The notes under the pieces: generated by a model
The model's input: the letters and a program-made list of their open reading frames with translations, nothing else
Databases searched by the model: none
What the model was told of the DNA's origin: nothing
Part shown: positions 1-7,813 of the stretch, in pieces
Layout of the letters: each line of letters begins with the position of its first letter
How positions within the stretch are numbered: the stretch's first letter is position 1
Translations under genes and position numbers: made by a program
Source of the DNA: Streptomyces solicavernae
GTDB lineage: Bacteria; Actinomycetota; Actinomycetes; Streptomycetales; Streptomycetaceae
DNA length: 64,000 nucleotides
Direction of reading: 5' to 3'
Assembly (NCBI RefSeq): GCF_029968095.1
Contig: NZ_JASCIR010000001.1
Span: forward strand, 310,001-374,000

Positions 1-371
1 AGCAGGATCGCCGTACGGGCGGGGGCGGACGGCTTGTGCCAGGTGCCGCGCGGGACGGTGAAGAGCGAGCCGGCGGGGAGCACGACGGTGCGCTCGCCGG
101 TCGTCTCGCGCAGCGCGATGTGCAGCTCGCCCTCGACGACGAGGAAGAACTCGTCGGTGTCCTCGTGCACATGCCACACGTGCTCGCCCTCCACCTTGGC
201 GAGCCGTACGTCGTAGTCGTTGACGCGGGTGGCGATGCGGGGGCTCCACAGGGCGTCGAAGGAGGCCAGGGCCTCGGCCACGGAGAGGGGCTGCGGGTTC
301 GGGTTCGGGCTCGGGTTCGCGGTCGGGTTCGGGTTCGGGTGCGGGTGCGGGTGCGGGTGGGTGTCGGTCAT
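1..371 (-). CDS. Cupin-domain protein (3' part cut by window edge)
   Basis: At least 123 residues are visible, starting at the ATG whose complement is at 369-371; the C-terminus lies outside the window. The N-terminus is a low-complexity tail of His-Pro then Asn-Pro/Ser-Pro dipeptides (about residues 5-27). A single-domain cupin follows with the metal-binding pattern HVWHVHEDTDEFF, a Gly-containing turn (VEGELHI) and a second motif ending in PRGTWHKP. This matches small cupins of the mannose-6-phosphate isomerase-like class, which bind a metal through His/Glu; the substrate cannot be told. It is divergent from the GlxA-type regulator, with 51 bp between the starts. The fold assignment is firm, the function open. 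Confidence 0.85.
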   Translation of the reverse strand, partial: MTDTHPHPHPHPNPNPTANPSPNPNPQPLSVAEALASFDALWSPRIATRVNDYDVRLAKVEGEHVWHVHEDTDEFFLVVEGELHIALRETTGERTVVLPAGSLFTVPRGTWHKPSAPARTAIL

Positions 372-387
372 GGGGCCATCCTCGATC

Positions 388-416
388 TTGGCCCGTGGCG
401 CCGCGAGTGCTAGAAA
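388..416 (+). promoter_or_regulatory. Candidate leaderless promoter of the GlxA-type regulator
   Basis: TTGGCC (388-393) and TAGAAA (411-416) are separated by 17 bp. The ATG at 423 lies 6 bp downstream of the -10 box, so transcription would begin at or next to the start codon. No Shine-Dalgarno sequence is visible before that ATG, which fits a leaderless mRNA, a common arrangement in Streptomyces. This is inferred from the sequence alone. Confidence 0.4.
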
Positions 417-422
417 TCGCAC

Positions 423-1457
423 ATGCCGCAAGGATCCTCGCAACCGGAATCCTCGCAACCGGACCGTGGGCACCCCGACCCGCCGCACCGGGTCGCGGTG
501 ATCGTCGACGAGAACTCCAACCCCTTCGAACTTGGATGCGCGACCGAGGTGTTCGGCCTGCGCCGCCCCGAACTCGGCTTTCGGCCCTACGAGTTCGGCC
601 TGTGCGCGGCCCGTCCCCGTACGCTGATGCGGGACGGCTTCTTCACGCTGACCGGCGTCGCGGGGCTCGCGCTCGCCGACGCCGCGGACACGGTGATCGT
701 GCCGAACCGGCCGGACACATGGGTGGCGCGCCGGGCGGCCGTCCTGGACGCGGTGCGGCGGGCGCACGAGCGCGGCGCGCGGCTCATCGGCTTCTGCAGC
801 GGCGCGTTCACGCTCGCCGAGGCCGGAGTCCTGGACGGGCGGCGGGCCACGGCGCACTGGCAGTGGGCCGATGAGTTCCGGTCCCGCTTCCCCGCGGTCC
901 GGCTTGAGCCGGACGTGCTGTTCGTGGACGACGGGGACATCCTCACGTCGGCGGGCAGCGCGGCCGCCCTGGACCTGGGCCTGCACGTGGTGCGCCGCGA
1001 CTTCGGCGTCGAGGTGGCGGCTTCGGTGAGCCGGCGCCTGGTCTTCGCCGCCCATCGGGACGGCGGGCAGCGGCAGTTCGTGGAGCGGCCGGTGCCGGAG
1101 GTGCGCGACGAGTCGCTCGGCCCGCTGCTCGCCTGGGCGAAGGAACGGCTCGACGGTCCGCTCTCGGTCGCCTCTCTCGCGGCCCGTGCCGGGGTCAGCC
1201 AGGCGACGCTGCACCGCCGGTTCCGCGCCCAGTTGGGTACGACGCCGCTGGCGTGGCTGACCGGTGAGCGGGTCGCGTACGCCTGCCGCCTTATCGAGCG
1301 CGGCGAGGCCCGGCTCGACGTGGTGGCACGCCGCAGCGGTCTCGGCACGGCCGCCAACCTCCGTACCAGGATGCGGAGTCAGACGGGTCTCAGCCCTTCC
1401 GAATACAGGGGCAGGTTCGGGCCCGGGCGGGCCGGGAGAGATCGATCACAGCTTTGA
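423..1457 (+). CDS. GlxA family transcriptional regulator (DJ-1/PfpI + AraC HTH)
   Basis: The 344-aa protein has a DJ-1/PfpI-like domain at about residues 22-190 with the nucleophile-elbow-like GFCSGAF near residue 124, and the family signature TSAGSAAALDLGLHVV. A C-terminal AraC-type double helix-turn-helix follows (about 235-335; AGVSQATLHRRFRAQLG and a second HTH around SGLGTAANLRTRM). GlxA-type proteins are DNA-binding regulators whose N-terminal domain probably senses a ligand; targets here are unknown. The first 20 residues are Gln/Ser/Pro-rich with a short duplication (SSQPE/SSQPD). The start at 423 fits a leaderless promoter. The neighbouring divergent cupin is a possible target. Confidence 0.9.
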   Translation: MPQGSSQPESSQPDRGHPDPPHRVAVIVDENSNPFELGCATEVFGLRRPELGFRPYEFGLCAARPRTLMRDGFFTLTGVAGLALADAADTVIVPNRPDTWVARRAAVLDAVRRAHERGARLIGFCSGAFTLAEAGVLDGRRATAHWQWADEFRSRFPAVRLEPDVLFVDDGDILTSAGSAAALDLGLHVVRRDFGVEVAASVSRRLVFAAHRDGGQRQFVERPVPEVRDESLGPLLAWAKERLDGPLSVASLAARAGVSQATLHRRFRAQLGTTPLAWLTGERVAYACRLIERGEARLDVVARRSGLGTAANLRTRMRSQTGLSPSEYRGRFGPGRAGRDRSQL

Positions 1458-1466
1458 GCAGGTCAC

Positions 1467-1742
1467 GTGCCGTACGGTGCCGCGGTGACACAAGCAATGA
1501 GCCGTATCCCCGGTACCCCGATGACCATGACCAAGGACCCGCAGCAGCCGACCGCCTCTCCCGCCCCAGCCTCTCCCGCCCCAGTCTCTCCCACCCCGGC
1601 CTCTTCCGTCGGCGCTCCGGCGACGAGTACGCCGATCTATGACGCGCTGGTGCGCGAGTGGTACGAGGAGGGGCGCAATTCCGGTGCGCAGCGCGGCGGG
1701 GGCGCCGAGTCCGGCGCCGGGACCGATTCCGCCGCCGCGTAG
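1467..1742 (+). CDS. Small hypothetical protein, Pro/Ala/Ser-rich
   Basis: This is a 91-residue frame if translation begins at the GTG at 1467; ATGs at 1497 and 1521 are alternatives. The middle is a Pro/Ala/Ser linker of SPAP-type repeats. It is followed by a conserved-looking stretch, PIYDALVREWYEEGRNSG, and a Gly/Ala tail. I do not recognise a family. The acidic/aromatic YDALVREWYEEGR block, and the loss of bias after the stop, argue for a real small gene rather than a GC-rich chance frame. It starts 9 bp after the GlxA-type gene. No signal peptide or membrane segment is visible. Confidence 0.5.
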   Translation: MPYGAAVTQAMSRIPGTPMTMTKDPQQPTASPAPASPAPVSPTPASSVGAPATSTPIYDALVREWYEEGRNSGAQRGGGAESGAGTDSAAA

Positions 1743-2021
1743 TCCCCCGGCCCTGGACCACACCGGCCCCGCCGACGCCAGCAGACGCCGTTCCCGGCAG
1801 GGCACCGCCGCGACCGCCGCCCTGGCCTCGCCGGTCACCGTTCCCCGGCGCGAGCCGACCGACACGAAGTGACCCACGTGCGCCGGCCCGCGCAAGGTGT
1901 CCGACGTGACCCGCTCAACGCCCACGCCGCGCGCAGGCGTTGCCGCCGGGCGTCCGGCCCGTCCGGTGGTCGGGGACGGGCCGTGGGGCGGTAGACGGCG
2001 TGCTCGGGGCGACGGCGTCGG

Positions 2022-2726
2022 TCAGGTCGCCGGTGCCGCCTCCCTGCACCCCTCGTGGCCCCAGCCCCGCGCGATCTTCGTGATCTTCTCGCCGACGTCG
2101 TACCGCGACTGGCAGTGGCCGCAGCGGCCGGGGAACTTCGCCTTGATCACGGCGCCGCCGCCCGTGCGCGGGGCGCGGCCGCCCGCCGTCTTCTTGCGGG
2201 CGCGGGCCGCCCGCGGCCTGTCCTCGGTCTGCGGCCCCGGCTCGGGGAAGCCGTCCGCGCCGTGCGAGGTGCCCGCGGCCCGCTGCTCGGTGGCCGCGGT
2301 GCTGGCGGCGGCGTCGGCGATAGCGTTCAGCGGGTCGCCGTCGACCTGGTGCGCCAGGACGTGCACGAACTTCACGTCGCGCCCGTCGAGCAGCGCGTCG
2401 ATCCGGACGACGAGCTCCTTGTTGGCGACGGGCTTTTTCGAGGCGGTCTGCCAGCCGTTGCGCTTCCACCCGGCGATCCACTTGGTGACCGCGTTCATCG
2501 CGTACTGCGAGTCCATCCGGACCTCCAGCGGCACCGCCGGGTCCGTGGACTCCAACAGCTCGGCCAGCGCGGTCAGTTCGGCCACGTTGTTGGTGGTGAC
2601 GCCGAGCGGGCCCGCCTCCCAGCGCTGCGGGGCGCCCGCGGTGTCGGCTAGCACCCACGCCCAGGCGGCCGGACCGGGATTGATCTTCGCTGCGCCGTCA
2701 CAGGCCGCGATCATGCGTTCAGACAT
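2022..2726 (-). CDS. rnhA: Ribonuclease HI with C-terminal zinc-finger-like extension
   Basis: The 234-aa protein hydrolyses the RNA strand of RNA:DNA hybrids. The RNase H core (about residues 5-130) shows CDGAAKINPGPAAW (first catalytic Asp), NNVAELTAL (Glu), RMDSQYAMNAV (Asp), and LAHQVDGDPLNAIAD (His loop and final Asp). After a charged linker the C-terminus carries a Cys/His pattern, CGHC then HEGC about 20 residues later, which may bind zinc. Bacterial RNase HI alone is about 155 aa, so this extension is substantial. The start at 2726 follows GAGGG by only a few bases; an in-frame ATG four codons on is possible. The small Cys-rich gene immediately upstream ends 31 bp before the start, so they probably form one transcript. 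Confidence 0.93.
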   Translation of the reverse strand: MSERMIAACDGAAKINPGPAAWAWVLADTAGAPQRWEAGPLGVTTNNVAELTALAELLESTDPAVPLEVRMDSQYAMNAVTKWIAGWKRNGWQTASKKPVANKELVVRIDALLDGRDVKFVHVLAHQVDGDPLNAIADAAASTAATEQRAAGTSHGADGFPEPGPQTEDRPRAARARKKTAGGRAPRTGGGAVIKAKFPGRCGHCQSRYDVGEKITKIARGWGHEGCREAAPAT

Positions 2727-2757
2727 CCCTCGATCGTACGCGTCACCTCCGTACGGC

Positions 2758-2973
2758 TCAGAACAGCGGCAGCTGGCCCGGGAAATCCGGCGCGGCATAC
2801 CCGTCGAGGGTGCGCTGCGCCGCGTCCAGGGCTACGCGGCGCTTCGAGCCGGGGCAGGACACCAGTGCCCCGCCGCCCGTACCGACGGGCGGGTCGTGGC
2901 GGGACAACCGGCCCGCCACGACAGCGATTTCACGGGCACACTCCGGGCAGGCCCGGCGCGGAGACGAGGACAT
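2758..2973 (-). CDS. Small Cys/His-rich hypothetical protein (71 aa)
   Basis: The frame begins at the ATG complementary to 2971-2973 and reads MSSSPRRACPECAREI, then SRHDPPVG and LVSCPGSKR, ending DFPGQLPLF. CPEC plus a downstream His and Cys could form a zinc-binding treble-clef or knuckle. It is basic in its second half. No family is recognised. It lies between the 393-aa unknown gene and the RNase HI gene, in the same orientation with gaps of 71 and 31 bp, so it could be co-transcribed with the nuclease. That the RNase HI C-terminus also carries a Cys/His motif is suggestive of a nucleic-acid role, but this is inference. Confidence 0.6.
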   Translation of the reverse strand: MSSSPRRACPECAREIAVVAGRLSRHDPPVGTGGGALVSCPGSKRRVALDAAQRTLDGYAAPDFPGQLPLF

Positions 2974-3044
2974 ACGACCAGTGTGCCCCGTACCACTGAC
3001 AGTCCCCGCACCACCGGAAGCACCACCGGAAGCACCACCGGCGG

Positions 3045-4226
3045 TCACTGCTCGTCGGCCGCCGCCTTGCGCAGGGCGGTGATGCAGGCGCCGATGGCCT
3101 GCTGGAGCTGTTCGAGGCGCTGCACCATGTCGTCCTCGTAGATGTCGTCGGCGTCGTCGAGGGTCAGCTCCTCGAATACCTTCGTCGCCTTGTCCAGGCT
3201 GCTGTAGAAGTTCGTCCGCCGCTCCTGCACGCGCAGCTCGGGGTCCCGCTCGACGGCCTCCTCGACGGCCTGCGCGGCGAGATCCCTGACGGTGTCGTAC
3301 GCCTCCGTCGCCCACTCGCCGGCCTCCTCGTCGCCGTCCAGCTCGTCCAGCAGGGACAGGTGGCGCTCGGCCTCCTGGCGCAGCTCGGCGGGGGCTTCGA
3401 GCTTCTGGCCGGCCGGGGTCTTCAACGCCCCCTGCTCGGCGATCTGCCGGACGAAGCCGATCCGGTCGGCCGCCTTGGCCTCCTGCGCGACGGCCTTCTT
3501 GAGCACGTCGGTACGGGCGATGTCCCGGGCCAGTTCGGTCTGCAGCGCCGGGTCCTCCCTGACCCGGTCGAGCAGCGCGGCGCGGGCGGCCTGGGCGGTG
3601 GAGGGGTCGGCGAGGATCGCGGCGCGCAGCGCGGTCGGGTTCTCGGCGACCTCCAGGGCCTTGGTGGGGCGGATGCCCTCGGCCTCGGCGGCGGCGGTGA
3701 TGGCGGTGCCGCGCGCGGACGTGGCGCTGTTGCGGGAGACGTAGTACGAGAGCCAGGTGTCCGCGTCCGGGAGGTCGATCTCGGCACCGGGTTCCAGGGC
3801 CTCGAACTGCGGGACGAGCCCGTCGTCGGCCGCCGCGTCCCAGGCCCGGTAGAACCGCAGCACGCGCTCCGGGGAGCAGCCGGCCAGCTCGCCGAACCGC
3901 TTCGCGGACACCTTCGGCGTCTCCCCGGAGGACTGCCCGCCGGGCCGTACGCTCCGGGCCACCTTGAGGGCGAAGGCCCAGCCGCCGGTACGGGCGTACA
4001 CGCCGAACGCGTCGGCGTCGCGCACGATGCGCTCGTCCACGGCGGCGGCCTCGCCCGGCACGGGCTCGTCCACGGCGGCGGCCTCGCCCGGCGCGGGCTC
4101 GTCCACGGCGGCGGGGTCCGCGGGTTCCGCGTCGGGGTGCTCGCCCTCGGGCGCCGGGGCCGGGGTCCACTCCGCTCCCGCCATCAGGTCGGCGTCCGAG
4201 GTGGGGGGCGTGATCGCTACGGTCAC
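3045..4226 (-). CDS. Hypothetical protein, acidic N-terminus, mostly helical (393 aa)
   Basis: The GTG start at 4226 follows AGGAG. Residues 20-65 are acidic and Pro/Ala-rich with a repeated unit of the form AAVDEP(A/V)PGE. The centre (about 95-130: KVSAKRFGELAGCSPERVLRFYRAW) looks like a helix-turn-helix. The rest is charged, Ala-rich helix with regularly spaced Arg/Glu (about 190-310) ending in RLEQLQQAIGACITAL, likely a coiled coil. No membrane segment or signal peptide is present. The composition recalls DNA-binding or partition-like proteins, but no family is recognised. It is divergent from the paralogous membrane genes to the right (128-bp gap) and precedes the small Cys-rich gene and rnhA in the same direction. 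Confidence 0.75.
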   Translation of the reverse strand: MTVAITPPTSDADLMAGAEWTPAPAPEGEHPDAEPADPAAVDEPAPGEAAAVDEPVPGEAAAVDERIVRDADAFGVYARTGGWAFALKVARSVRPGGQSSGETPKVSAKRFGELAGCSPERVLRFYRAWDAAADDGLVPQFEALEPGAEIDLPDADTWLSYYVSRNSATSARGTAITAAAEAEGIRPTKALEVAENPTALRAAILADPSTAQAARAALLDRVREDPALQTELARDIARTDVLKKAVAQEAKAADRIGFVRQIAEQGALKTPAGQKLEAPAELRQEAERHLSLLDELDGDEEAGEWATEAYDTVRDLAAQAVEEAVERDPELRVQERRTNFYSSLDKATKVFEELTLDDADDIYEDDMVQRLEQLQQAIGACITALRKAAADEQ

Positions 4227-4354
4227 GGGGACTCTCCTGGCTGCTTTGCGACGACAACGACGCGGCTACGAACAAAGCACGCATCTTATGCGCAGCTGAG
4301 TGGCCCCGGACACGTGTCCTAGACTCGCAGCACCCGAAGCAGGAGCCCCTTCAG

Positions 4355-5005
4355 ATGCCATCCGCCGTGCAGGTCCCGCCGGACAAGTGCGCCTTCGACC
4401 ACGCCGCGACGCGTCGCAACTGGCAGCGGGCGCGGCTGCGGGCGGGCGCCATGCTCCCCCTGGTCGTCCTGCTGCTGCTCGCCACCCTCACCGTGATGGG
4501 GCTGCTCGGCGACCGGCACGGCTCGCCCCCGATGTGGATGCGCATCGCCGGGTTCGTGTGCCTGGTGGCGGCGCCGTTCGTGTTCGCGGCCGCCCTGTAC
4601 TCGCTCGGGCCGGTGCTGCGGCTGCGCCGGATCCGCCGGGTGCTCCGCGAGTACCCGTGGGAGTACCGCGCCGCCGTACGCCCCTGCCCCGGCGTCAAGG
4701 ACGTGATGGCGCTGCCCGTGCAGCTGCGGACGGAGCCCGGCGGTGCGTGGTCCAAGGCGATGCGCGCGATCAACCCGCTGCAGCGCAAGCGCTGGTCGGG
4801 CGCGATGGAGCAGGGGGCGTGGTTCGCGGGCGACCCGGAGTTCGGCGGGGTGATCGCCGAGCCGGGCGGCCGGGAGCTGATGACCCTTGAGCGCGGCAGC
4901 CGTACGCCCCTGGAGGAGTACCGGGCGATCACCCGCGACACGGACCGGATCGCCCGCGCGAAGCGGGCGGGGCTGGCTTCCCTCGGCGCGGGGCTGCGGG
5001 GCTGA
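4355..5005 (+). CDS. Two-TM membrane protein, member 1 of a tandem paralogous trio
   Basis: The 216-aa protein has two hydrophobic segments (about residues 30-52 and 64-86) separated by a short loop, then a cytosolic-looking C-terminal domain. It shares with the next two genes an N-terminal CAFDHAATRRNW-like block (FDDPGTR-W in the others), an Arg-rich stretch after TM2, a central variable region, an RxW-SGAMEQGAWF segment and a C-terminal GGRELMTL. This is the most diverged copy. No family is recognised. AGGAG lies about 10 bp before the ATG. Confidence 0.8.
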   Translation: MPSAVQVPPDKCAFDHAATRRNWQRARLRAGAMLPLVVLLLLATLTVMGLLGDRHGSPPMWMRIAGFVCLVAAPFVFAAALYSLGPVLRLRRIRRVLREYPWEYRAAVRPCPGVKDVMALPVQLRTEPGGAWSKAMRAINPLQRKRWSGAMEQGAWFAGDPEFGGVIAEPGGRELMTLERGSRTPLEEYRAITRDTDRIARAKRAGLASLGAGLRG

Positions 5006-5077
5006 ACGCACGACGGCCCGCCGTCCCCGTACGACGTATTGCGGTTCTGGAAGAAGAAAAAACGACACGGAGTATGT

Positions 5078-5692
5078 ATGCACACGCAGGTCGCCCCGCC
5101 GTTGACACGGTCCGCGTTCGACGACCCCGGGACCCGGGCGCACTGGACGCGGGCGTTCCGCCTGACGCTCACCAACTTGCTGGTCAGGGCCGCCGTTTGG
5201 GTGGCGCTCCTGGTCACGGCCAAGGTGGCGGAGGACGACGCGATCGCCGGGCCGGCGTCTCTCCTCTCCATGATCACGGCGTTCCTGCTGATCCTGCCGT
5301 CGATCAAGCTGCGGTGGCTGCTCATGGTGGGCAGGGTCCTCAAGTCGGGTCCCTGGCAGGCCTGTTCGGCGGTGCTCCGCAACGACGTCAAGCGGCAGAA
5401 CGGCAAGGCCGTGGAGGTGCGGTTCGACGACGCGTACGAGGACAGCGGCCGCGCGGAGCCCGTCGGGGGCGGCTCGACCGTGCTGGGGAAGGACTCGGGC
5501 GCGCCGGGGAAGGGCGGCGCGGCAACCGTCGGCGAGGGCGCGAGGCTGCTCCGCGCCCGCACCTGGCGGAGCCGCATCCGCTGGTCCGACGAGCTGACCG
5601 AGGGGGCCTGGGTGGTGGTCGACGACCCGCGCCTGCCCGGCGTCCTGGCCCGGCCGGGCGGCTCCGGCTTCATGACCCTGCACGGCTCCTGA
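5078..5692 (+). CDS. Two-TM membrane protein, member 2 of the trio
   Basis: I place the start at the ATG at 5078, five bases after GGAG, rather than an upstream TTG at 5039 that would add a Lys-rich extension. The 204-aa protein carries TM segments near residues 33-52 and 60-80, the motif RSAFDDPGTRAHWTRAFRLT, then GRVLKSGPWQACSAV, a Gly/Asp-rich variable insert (about 120-155), RTWRSRIRWSDE and PGGSGFMTLHG. It is clearly paralogous to the following gene, which shares RVLKSGPW. The three genes lie head-to-tail with gaps of 72 and 27 bp and are probably one operon. Function is unknown. Confidence 0.82.
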   Translation: MHTQVAPPLTRSAFDDPGTRAHWTRAFRLTLTNLLVRAAVWVALLVTAKVAEDDAIAGPASLLSMITAFLLILPSIKLRWLLMVGRVLKSGPWQACSAVLRNDVKRQNGKAVEVRFDDAYEDSGRAEPVGGGSTVLGKDSGAPGKGGAATVGEGARLLRARTWRSRIRWSDELTEGAWVVVDDPRLPGVLARPGGSGFMTLHGS

Positions 5693-5719
5693 TCCACACC
5701 ACCCACAGAAGGAGCATGC

Positions 5720-6283
5720 GTGAAGACGCAGGCCCCCCTGCCCATGACCAAGTACGCGTTCGACGACCCGGGCACGCGGGAGGCGTGGACCAAGGGGTTC
5801 CGGGTGACGCTCGTCAACTTCCTTGTCCGGGCCGTCATATGGGTCGGTCTGCTGATCACGGCGATGGTCGGGCCCGACCGGGACGGCAGTCAGGTAGTCA
5901 CCGGTCTCGCGGCCTTCCTCTCGATGGTCACCGCCTTCCTGCTGATCCGTCCGGCGCGCAAGCTCCAGTGGCAGCTGCTCGTGGCCCGCGTACTCAAGTC
6001 CGGCCCGTGGCGCGGCTGTACGGCGGTCCGCAGGCCGGACGTGAAGGTGCCGTCGGGGCTGCCGGTCGAGGTGTCGGCCGGGGCGGGCGGCGATGACGCC
6101 GGGGACGGCCCGGTCGGCAAGGAGTCGCGGGTGCTGTCCGCGCGGACCTGGCGGCGCCGGGTGCCGTGGTCGGAGGAGGCGGCGCAGGAGTCGTGGGTCG
6201 TGACGAGCGAGGACCCCCGGCTGCCCTCCGTGCTGGCCCGGCGCGGCGGCTTCGACCCGGTGACACTGCACCGGGTGCGCTGA
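5720..6283 (+). CDS. Two-TM membrane protein, member 3 of the trio
   Basis: The 187-aa protein starts at a GTG preceded by AAGGAG. It shares KYAFDDPGTREAWTKGFRVT, two TM segments (about residues 32-50 and 60-78), RVLKSGPWRGC, RTWRRRVPWSEEAAQESWVV and FDPVTLHRV with the preceding gene. The central region between the Cys of PWRGC and RTWRRR is shorter and differs strongly, suggesting that the outer blocks are the conserved core and the middle is free to vary. The gene sits 27 bp after member 2. The C-terminal domain could be a cytosolic ligand-binding or interaction module, but nothing specific can be claimed. Confidence 0.82.
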   Translation: MKTQAPLPMTKYAFDDPGTREAWTKGFRVTLVNFLVRAVIWVGLLITAMVGPDRDGSQVVTGLAAFLSMVTAFLLIRPARKLQWQLLVARVLKSGPWRGCTAVRRPDVKVPSGLPVEVSAGAGGDDAGDGPVGKESRVLSARTWRRRVPWSEEAAQESWVVTSEDPRLPSVLARRGGFDPVTLHRVR

Positions 6284-6380
6284 TCCCCCGCGGGGCGCCC
6301 CCCCCATTGCCGTCTTCGTAGCCCCGCAACGGCCGCTCGTCTCCCCCGTATTCACGGCCGCTCGTATCTCGTCCCTACGG

Positions 6381-7415
6381 CTACTCACCTCCCGTACGAC
6401 GCCCGCCGCCGCGGACCCGGCTGCCCGCCGGTGTGCCGCGGCGGTGGAGTCGGGGTGGGCGGGCGTCGCCGTCGGGGGCGAGCAGGGGGTCCACGGGGCC
6501 GCCCGTGCGGTGTTCGAGGTGGATGCCGTGGAAGACGAGGCGGGTCAGGCTGAGCGCGATCAGGGCCTCGGCCCAGTAGAACGCGGCGTAGTCGAGGAGG
6601 CAGCCGTTGGGCGGCGAGCCCGGGGCCGCGTTGCGGAGGCCGACCAGGGCGAACAGGCTCGCCGCCATCCAGCCGAGGGCGGGCCAGACGAGGCCGCGGC
6701 GCTGGCCGACGACCAGCCAGCAGGCGACCGCCACCGCGAGGGCGATCGCCCACATCGCGGCGATCATGAACCAGGCCATGATGAACGTGGACCGGGACCG
6801 TTTGACGGTGCCGCCGATCTCCGCCACCGCGTCCTTGTACCGCGTCTCCTCCGGGGCGATCGCGAAGTTCGGGTCCTGGTCGCGGTAGGTGACGGCGACC
6901 GGGACGGCGTCCGTGCCGGTGGTGGTGGCGGTCAGTACGAGCCGGGTGTCGTACCGGTCGAAGGGGTAGTCGGACGGGGTGCCGTCGGCGAGGGCCACCT
7001 GGAACTCCTTGCGCCAGACGGGGCTGCGCCGGTCGAAGGTCAGCTCGTCGTGGTCGGCACCGTTGACGTAGACGGTCAGGTTCGGGTCAGCGTCTCCGAC
7101 GGGGCGGGCGTACTTGCCGCGCGGCACGGCGTTCAGCTGCAGCGTCATGCGCCGGTCGCCGGGGCTGGTGCGCTGGACGGTCACCTCGACGTCGAGCCGG
7201 TCGTCGGCACGGTGGTCCCCGACGTGCACGGGCCGCTGGCGTACGGCGCGTTCGTTGAGGTAGAGGCCGACGCCGGTGCCGAACAGGGCGAGCAGCGCGG
7301 CGAGGCCGACGAGGGCCCCGCGCCAGGGCAGCTCGGCCGTGGCACGGCGGGCCCGCGCGGCGGCTGGCACCAGGGCGCGCACACCGCGGGGGCGCCGTCC
7401 GACGGGCGGTGACAT
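6381..7415 (-). CDS. DUF4436 family membrane protein
   Basis: The 344-aa protein has one TM helix near residues 33-52. A large extracytoplasmic beta-rich domain follows (about 60-215, with VEVTVQRTSPGDRRMTLQLN and the Asp/Arg-rich SDYPFDRYDTRLVLTA). The C-terminal membrane part has four helices (about 220-315; AWFMIAAMWAIALAVAVACW, ALGWMAASLFALVGLRNAAPG). The Y-PFD-Y pattern and the membrane layout match the uncharacterised DUF4436 family of actinobacteria. The last 30 residues are Arg/Gly-rich. It is divergent from the metallopeptidase-like gene across a 398-bp gap. Function is unknown. Confidence 0.85.
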   Translation of the reverse strand: MSPPVGRRPRGVRALVPAAARARRATAELPWRGALVGLAALLALFGTGVGLYLNERAVRQRPVHVGDHRADDRLDVEVTVQRTSPGDRRMTLQLNAVPRGKYARPVGDADPNLTVYVNGADHDELTFDRRSPVWRKEFQVALADGTPSDYPFDRYDTRLVLTATTTGTDAVPVAVTYRDQDPNFAIAPEETRYKDAVAEIGGTVKRSRSTFIMAWFMIAAMWAIALAVAVACWLVVGQRRGLVWPALGWMAASLFALVGLRNAAPGSPPNGCLLDYAAFYWAEALIALSLTRLVFHGIHLEHRTGGPVDPLLAPDGDARPPRLHRRGTPAGSRVRGGGRRTGGE

Positions 7416-7513
7416 GCCACGATCCTCAACCGTCCGACGGGCCCACGCCGGGTGGGGTCACCCAGGCGGTGGTGCGGGGCCTGCGTGCCCGACGCGGCCT
7501 GAGCCGTACGCGT

Positions 7514-7552
7514 ACGGGCGGCCGCGTGCACCACCCGCACGCGGCCGCCCGT
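7514..7552. other. Perfect 16-bp hairpin in the 398-bp divergent intergenic region
   Basis: ACGGGCGGCCGCGTGC (7514-7529), a 7-base loop, then its exact complement at 7537-7552. No T-tract follows on either strand. It lies in the gap 7416-7813, where I find no convincing gene. It could be a terminator of a lost gene, a 5'-leader structure for either flanking gene, or a large operator. Confidence 0.7.
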
Positions 7553-7813
7553 CCTCGCGCTCCGGCAGCGGGCCCCGAACGGACTCCGAACTGCCCGAGG
7601 CCCGAGTGCCCGTGCCCTGCCCGTCCGGCGCTCTTCTGCCACTCACCTCGGCATACGTGTCTTGTTTTCTGCTGGTTCGGACTTCGGCGAGCCGGTTACA
7701 TGGGGCCCGCCGGATCGCGTATTCCGTCGCCTTGCACGGAGAACTCGCCAGGGCCGAGAGCCACCGGCGTCCGTACACGCAGGGAAGGGTTCTGGGACAT
7801 AACTGACCGGCAT

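Noticed and set aside
1743..2021. Additional small genes between the Pro/Ala-rich protein and rnhA
   Set aside because: Only Arg/Pro-rich shadow frames occur; no RBS or conserved pattern is seen, so I treat it as non-coding.
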